Source: Streptomyces venezuelae | GTDB lineage: Bacteria > Actinomycetota > Actinomycetes > Streptomycetales > Streptomycetaceae | Assembly (NCBI RefSeq): GCF_008642335.1 | Contig: NZ_CP029191.1 | Location: 7,254,001-7,318,000 of the forward strand | Length of the DNA: 64,000 nt | Direction of reading: 5' to 3' | In this document: positions 62,391-64,000 of the stretch, piece after piece | Numbering within the stretch: the first letter of the stretch is position 1 | Layout: the number at the start of each line of letters is the position of its first letter | Notes under the pieces: model-generated | The model's input: only the letters and a program-made list of their open reading frames with translations | What the model was told of the DNA's origin: nothing | Database searches by the model: none | Program-made: the position numbers and the translations under genes

Positions 62391-63411
62391 GATGTGCGGC
62401 CGTCGCCGAGCGCGGCGGCCAGGCGCGGGGGGCCAGGATGCCGAGGACGTAGGCGCGGGCGACCAGAGCGGGGCGGGTCGCCGCGCCCAAGAGGTGCCGC
62501 AGGCGGCTCAGGTGGTAGTCGACCGTCTGCCGCGACAGGTGCAGCGACGTGGCGATGTCGCCGTTGCTGCTGCCCTCCGCGAGCAGCGACAGGATGCGGA
62601 TCTGCGCGGCGGTCAGCGCCGGATGCGCCTCGTGGGCCAGGCTCTGATGCGTGACCACGGCCCACACGTGCCGCGCCCGCGACGCCGAGTGGCCGATCGA
62701 CGTGAGGTGCAGCTGCGCGCGGCGCTGCAGACCGTGCGCGTCCACGAGTACCGCGGACGTCTCCACCCGTCTCGTGCGGCGGGATATCAGGCCGTTCCAG
62801 CGGCGGTGCAGCCGGTCGAGGTCGGGCTCCGGTGCCAGAAGCGTGTGCGCGCGGCGGCCCACCAGGTCGTGCGGGCTGACCTGGAACAGTTCGGCCGCCG
62901 CCGCGCTCGCCTCGACCACCCGCCCGTTCGCGGAGAGCAGCGCGCAGGGCAGACCGCTGTGGTCGCGCAGGGCCTGCAGATTCTCCTCGGCCTCCTGCCA
63001 CTGGACCGTGGCGCGCAGGTGGTCGGTAACGTCCACGTAGATCCCCGCGACACAGGTCCGCGCGTTCTCCCGTACGGGGAAGCGGTGGCCCACCGCCCGG
63101 CCCGCGCTGCCGTCGGGGCGCCGGTAGCCGAGGGTGTGGCGCACCGGTGTGCCCCGGCTGAGGATCTCCTGGTCGAGGGCGCGGAACTGCTCGGCCTCTG
63201 CGGGTTCGTCGAGGTCCTCGATGTACTTGCCGATCACGTGGTCCGGGACCGTGCCGTAGAGGTGCGCGTACGCGTGGTTGGCCCACAGGTAGCGGCCGTC
63301 GCTGTCCCGTATGAACGCGGCGGCGGGGGCGAGGTCGACGAGGTCCGCGAAGGCCGCGTATCTGCCGGGCGTACCGGTCCTGCTCAGTGCCTTGAAGGTG
63401 GAATCGTCCAC
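62374..63411 (-). CDS. PAS-LuxR transcriptional regulator
   Basis: 345 residues: PAS domain 1 (about 25-135, with FIRDSDGRYLWANHAYAHLY), PAS domain 2 (about 145-215, ALLSANGRVVEASAAAAELF), a linker, and a LuxR-type HTH (about 265-330, LTAAQIRILSLLAEGSSNGDIATSL split as scanning and recognition helices). Similar PAS-LuxR proteins such as PimM activate secondary-metabolite genes. ATG at 63411. It is divergent from the ATP-grasp gene, with a perfect 26-bp palindrome between them that is its likely operator. Confidence 0.9.
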   Translation of the reverse strand: MDDSTFKALSRTGTPGRYAAFADLVDLAPAAAFIRDSDGRYLWANHAYAHLYGTVPDHVIGKYIEDLDEPAEAEQFRALDQEILSRGTPVRHTLGYRRPDGSAGRAVGHRFPVRENARTCVAGIYVDVTDHLRATVQWQEAEENLQALRDHSGLPCALLSANGRVVEASAAAAELFQVSPHDLVGRRAHTLLAPEPDLDRLHRRWNGLISRRTRRVETSAVLVDAHGLQRRAQLHLTSIGHSASRARHVWAVVTHQSLAHEAHPALTAAQIRILSLLAEGSSNGDIATSLHLSRQTVDYHLSRLRHLLGAATRPALVARAYVLGILAPRAWPPRSATAAHPLSTV

Positions 63412-63516
63412 AGCGGTCTCCGTCCGTATACGACTGGCTGACGCTCAGTCACACGGCACTGGCTATCCCGCCCCCAGCTCCCACATGCCCCCCTTCTCGG
63501 CCGAACTGCCGCAGGC

Positions 63517-63542
63517 GGGACTCAGGCATTTGCCTGAGTCCC
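63517..63542. promoter_or_regulatory. Perfect 26-bp palindrome, candidate PAS-LuxR operator
   Basis: Arms GGGACTCAGGCA (63517-63528) and TGCCTGAGTCCC (63531-63542) around a TT spacer, in the 255-nt divergent region. The CT-rich, AG-ended dyad is similar in shape to the site of PimM-type regulators (CTVGGGAWWTCCCBAG). It is the only strong feature seen in this region. Confidence 0.8.
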
Positions 63543-63666
63543 CGGTGCCCACTGGGGCGTTACGGACATCCCGGGTTTGGTCCCCTTGAGTGAGCGGGTG
63601 AACACGCCCCGCCACTCGGAGACTCATGCCAACCCGTATCAACACGACGAATGGAGACGAATTTCC

Positions 63667-64000
63667 GTGAGCAAGGTGCTGTTAGTGCATGCCAAGGGTG
63701 GTCCGCCGCTCGGTCACGTCCTCTCCCGGACGGCCGCGAGGGCGGAAGTGCACCTGCTGGCGCTCAGCGCTCTGCCTCCCGCCGTGGCGGGGCCCGCCCG
63801 GAGACTGTGCGCGTCGGTCGTCACGCCCGACGGCACGCACCGCTCCGACCTGGTGTCCCTCATCGCCGAGCGGGCCGAGGCCGTCGGCGCGGACGCGGTG
63901 CTCACCTTCTCCGAATACGCGGTCGTGGCCGTCGCGGAGGCCTGCGAGGCGCTCGGCCTCGCGGGGGCCGGCGCCGCCGCCGCGCTCGCCCGCGACAAGC
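63667..64000 (+). CDS. ATP-grasp-type protein, N-terminal part (cut by window end)
   Basis: 111 codons visible. The sequence opens as a pre-ATP-grasp Rossmann-like domain (KVLLVHAKGGPPLGHVLSR; then VLTFSEYAVVAVAEACEALGL, a typical ATP-grasp ligase lead-in with the ALARDK region before the ATP site). Full proteins of this type ligate carboxylates to amines, as in dipeptide or carboxylate-amine ligases. GTG at 63667 follows TGGAG. The sixth codon is TTA (63682-63684), implying dependence on the bldA tRNA. Function and cluster lie mostly outside the window. Confidence 0.75.
   Translation, partial: MSKVLLVHAKGGPPLGHVLSRTAARAEVHLLALSALPPAVAGPARRLCASVVTPDGTHRSDLVSLIAERAEAVGADAVLTFSEYAVVAVAEACEALGLAGAGAAAALARDK

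Overview
The window reads as a chromosomal stretch of a Streptomyces or close relative. Nearly every codon ends in G or C, GTG starts are common, and the content is typical of that group: modular type I PKS, a SARP activator, GAF-ANTAR proteins, an AA10 lytic polysaccharide monooxygenase behind a DasR-like site, and a TTA codon in the last gene. No phage, plasmid, insertion sequence or CRISPR array was seen. There is one tRNA (Pro, anticodon GGG, 48685-48758).

Left edge (1-13745): the border of a modular polyketide cluster. Two PKS genes read leftward. The first (5701-10614) is a single KS-AT-KR-ACP module with docking regions at both ends. The second (1-5640, running off the window) holds one KS-AT-KR-ACP module and the start of another KS. 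Both ATs carry methylmalonyl-type motifs and both KRs look A1-type. A P450 is divergent, and a translationally coupled type II thioesterase-SARP pair lies beyond it. A 0.7 kb gap with A/T-rich patches separates these from a PaaK-like adenylating enzyme and ordinary chromosomal genes (secreted lipase, CDF efflux, MscS channel, arginine:glycine-type amidinotransferase).

Middle (20981-48573): a ROK regulator precedes an ABC sugar importer (binding protein and two permeases) and two Gfo/Idh/MocA oxidoreductases. These run on into an unusual radical SAM protein with a CX8CX2C cluster motif. Next come small enzymes (SDR, GNAT, DUF3253), an FG-GAP secreted protein, a Tat-type amidohydrolase, a GntR-MFS pair and a MarR-VOC divergent pair with two clear dyad operators. 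A coupled GlpK-like/GlpA-like/GlpB-like operon follows, then thiolase and acyl-CoA ligase behind a TetR-type dyad, then DUF309, an MFS exporter with a C-terminal extension and an alpha/beta hydrolase.

Right part (48826-64000): four GAF-ANTAR genes adjoin a lipid-desaturation operon (ferredoxin-type reductase, two desaturases, DUF5994) that has a hairpin-rich leader. After an FAD oxidoreductase and an EF-hand protein comes a two-component system divergent from a VanY-like carboxypeptidase, then a membrane EEP-family phosphohydrolase and an AA10 LPMO. The window closes with a PAS-LuxR regulator divergent from an ATP-grasp gene that is cut by the window end. A perfect 26-bp palindrome lies between those two, which may mark the start of another specialised-metabolite locus.
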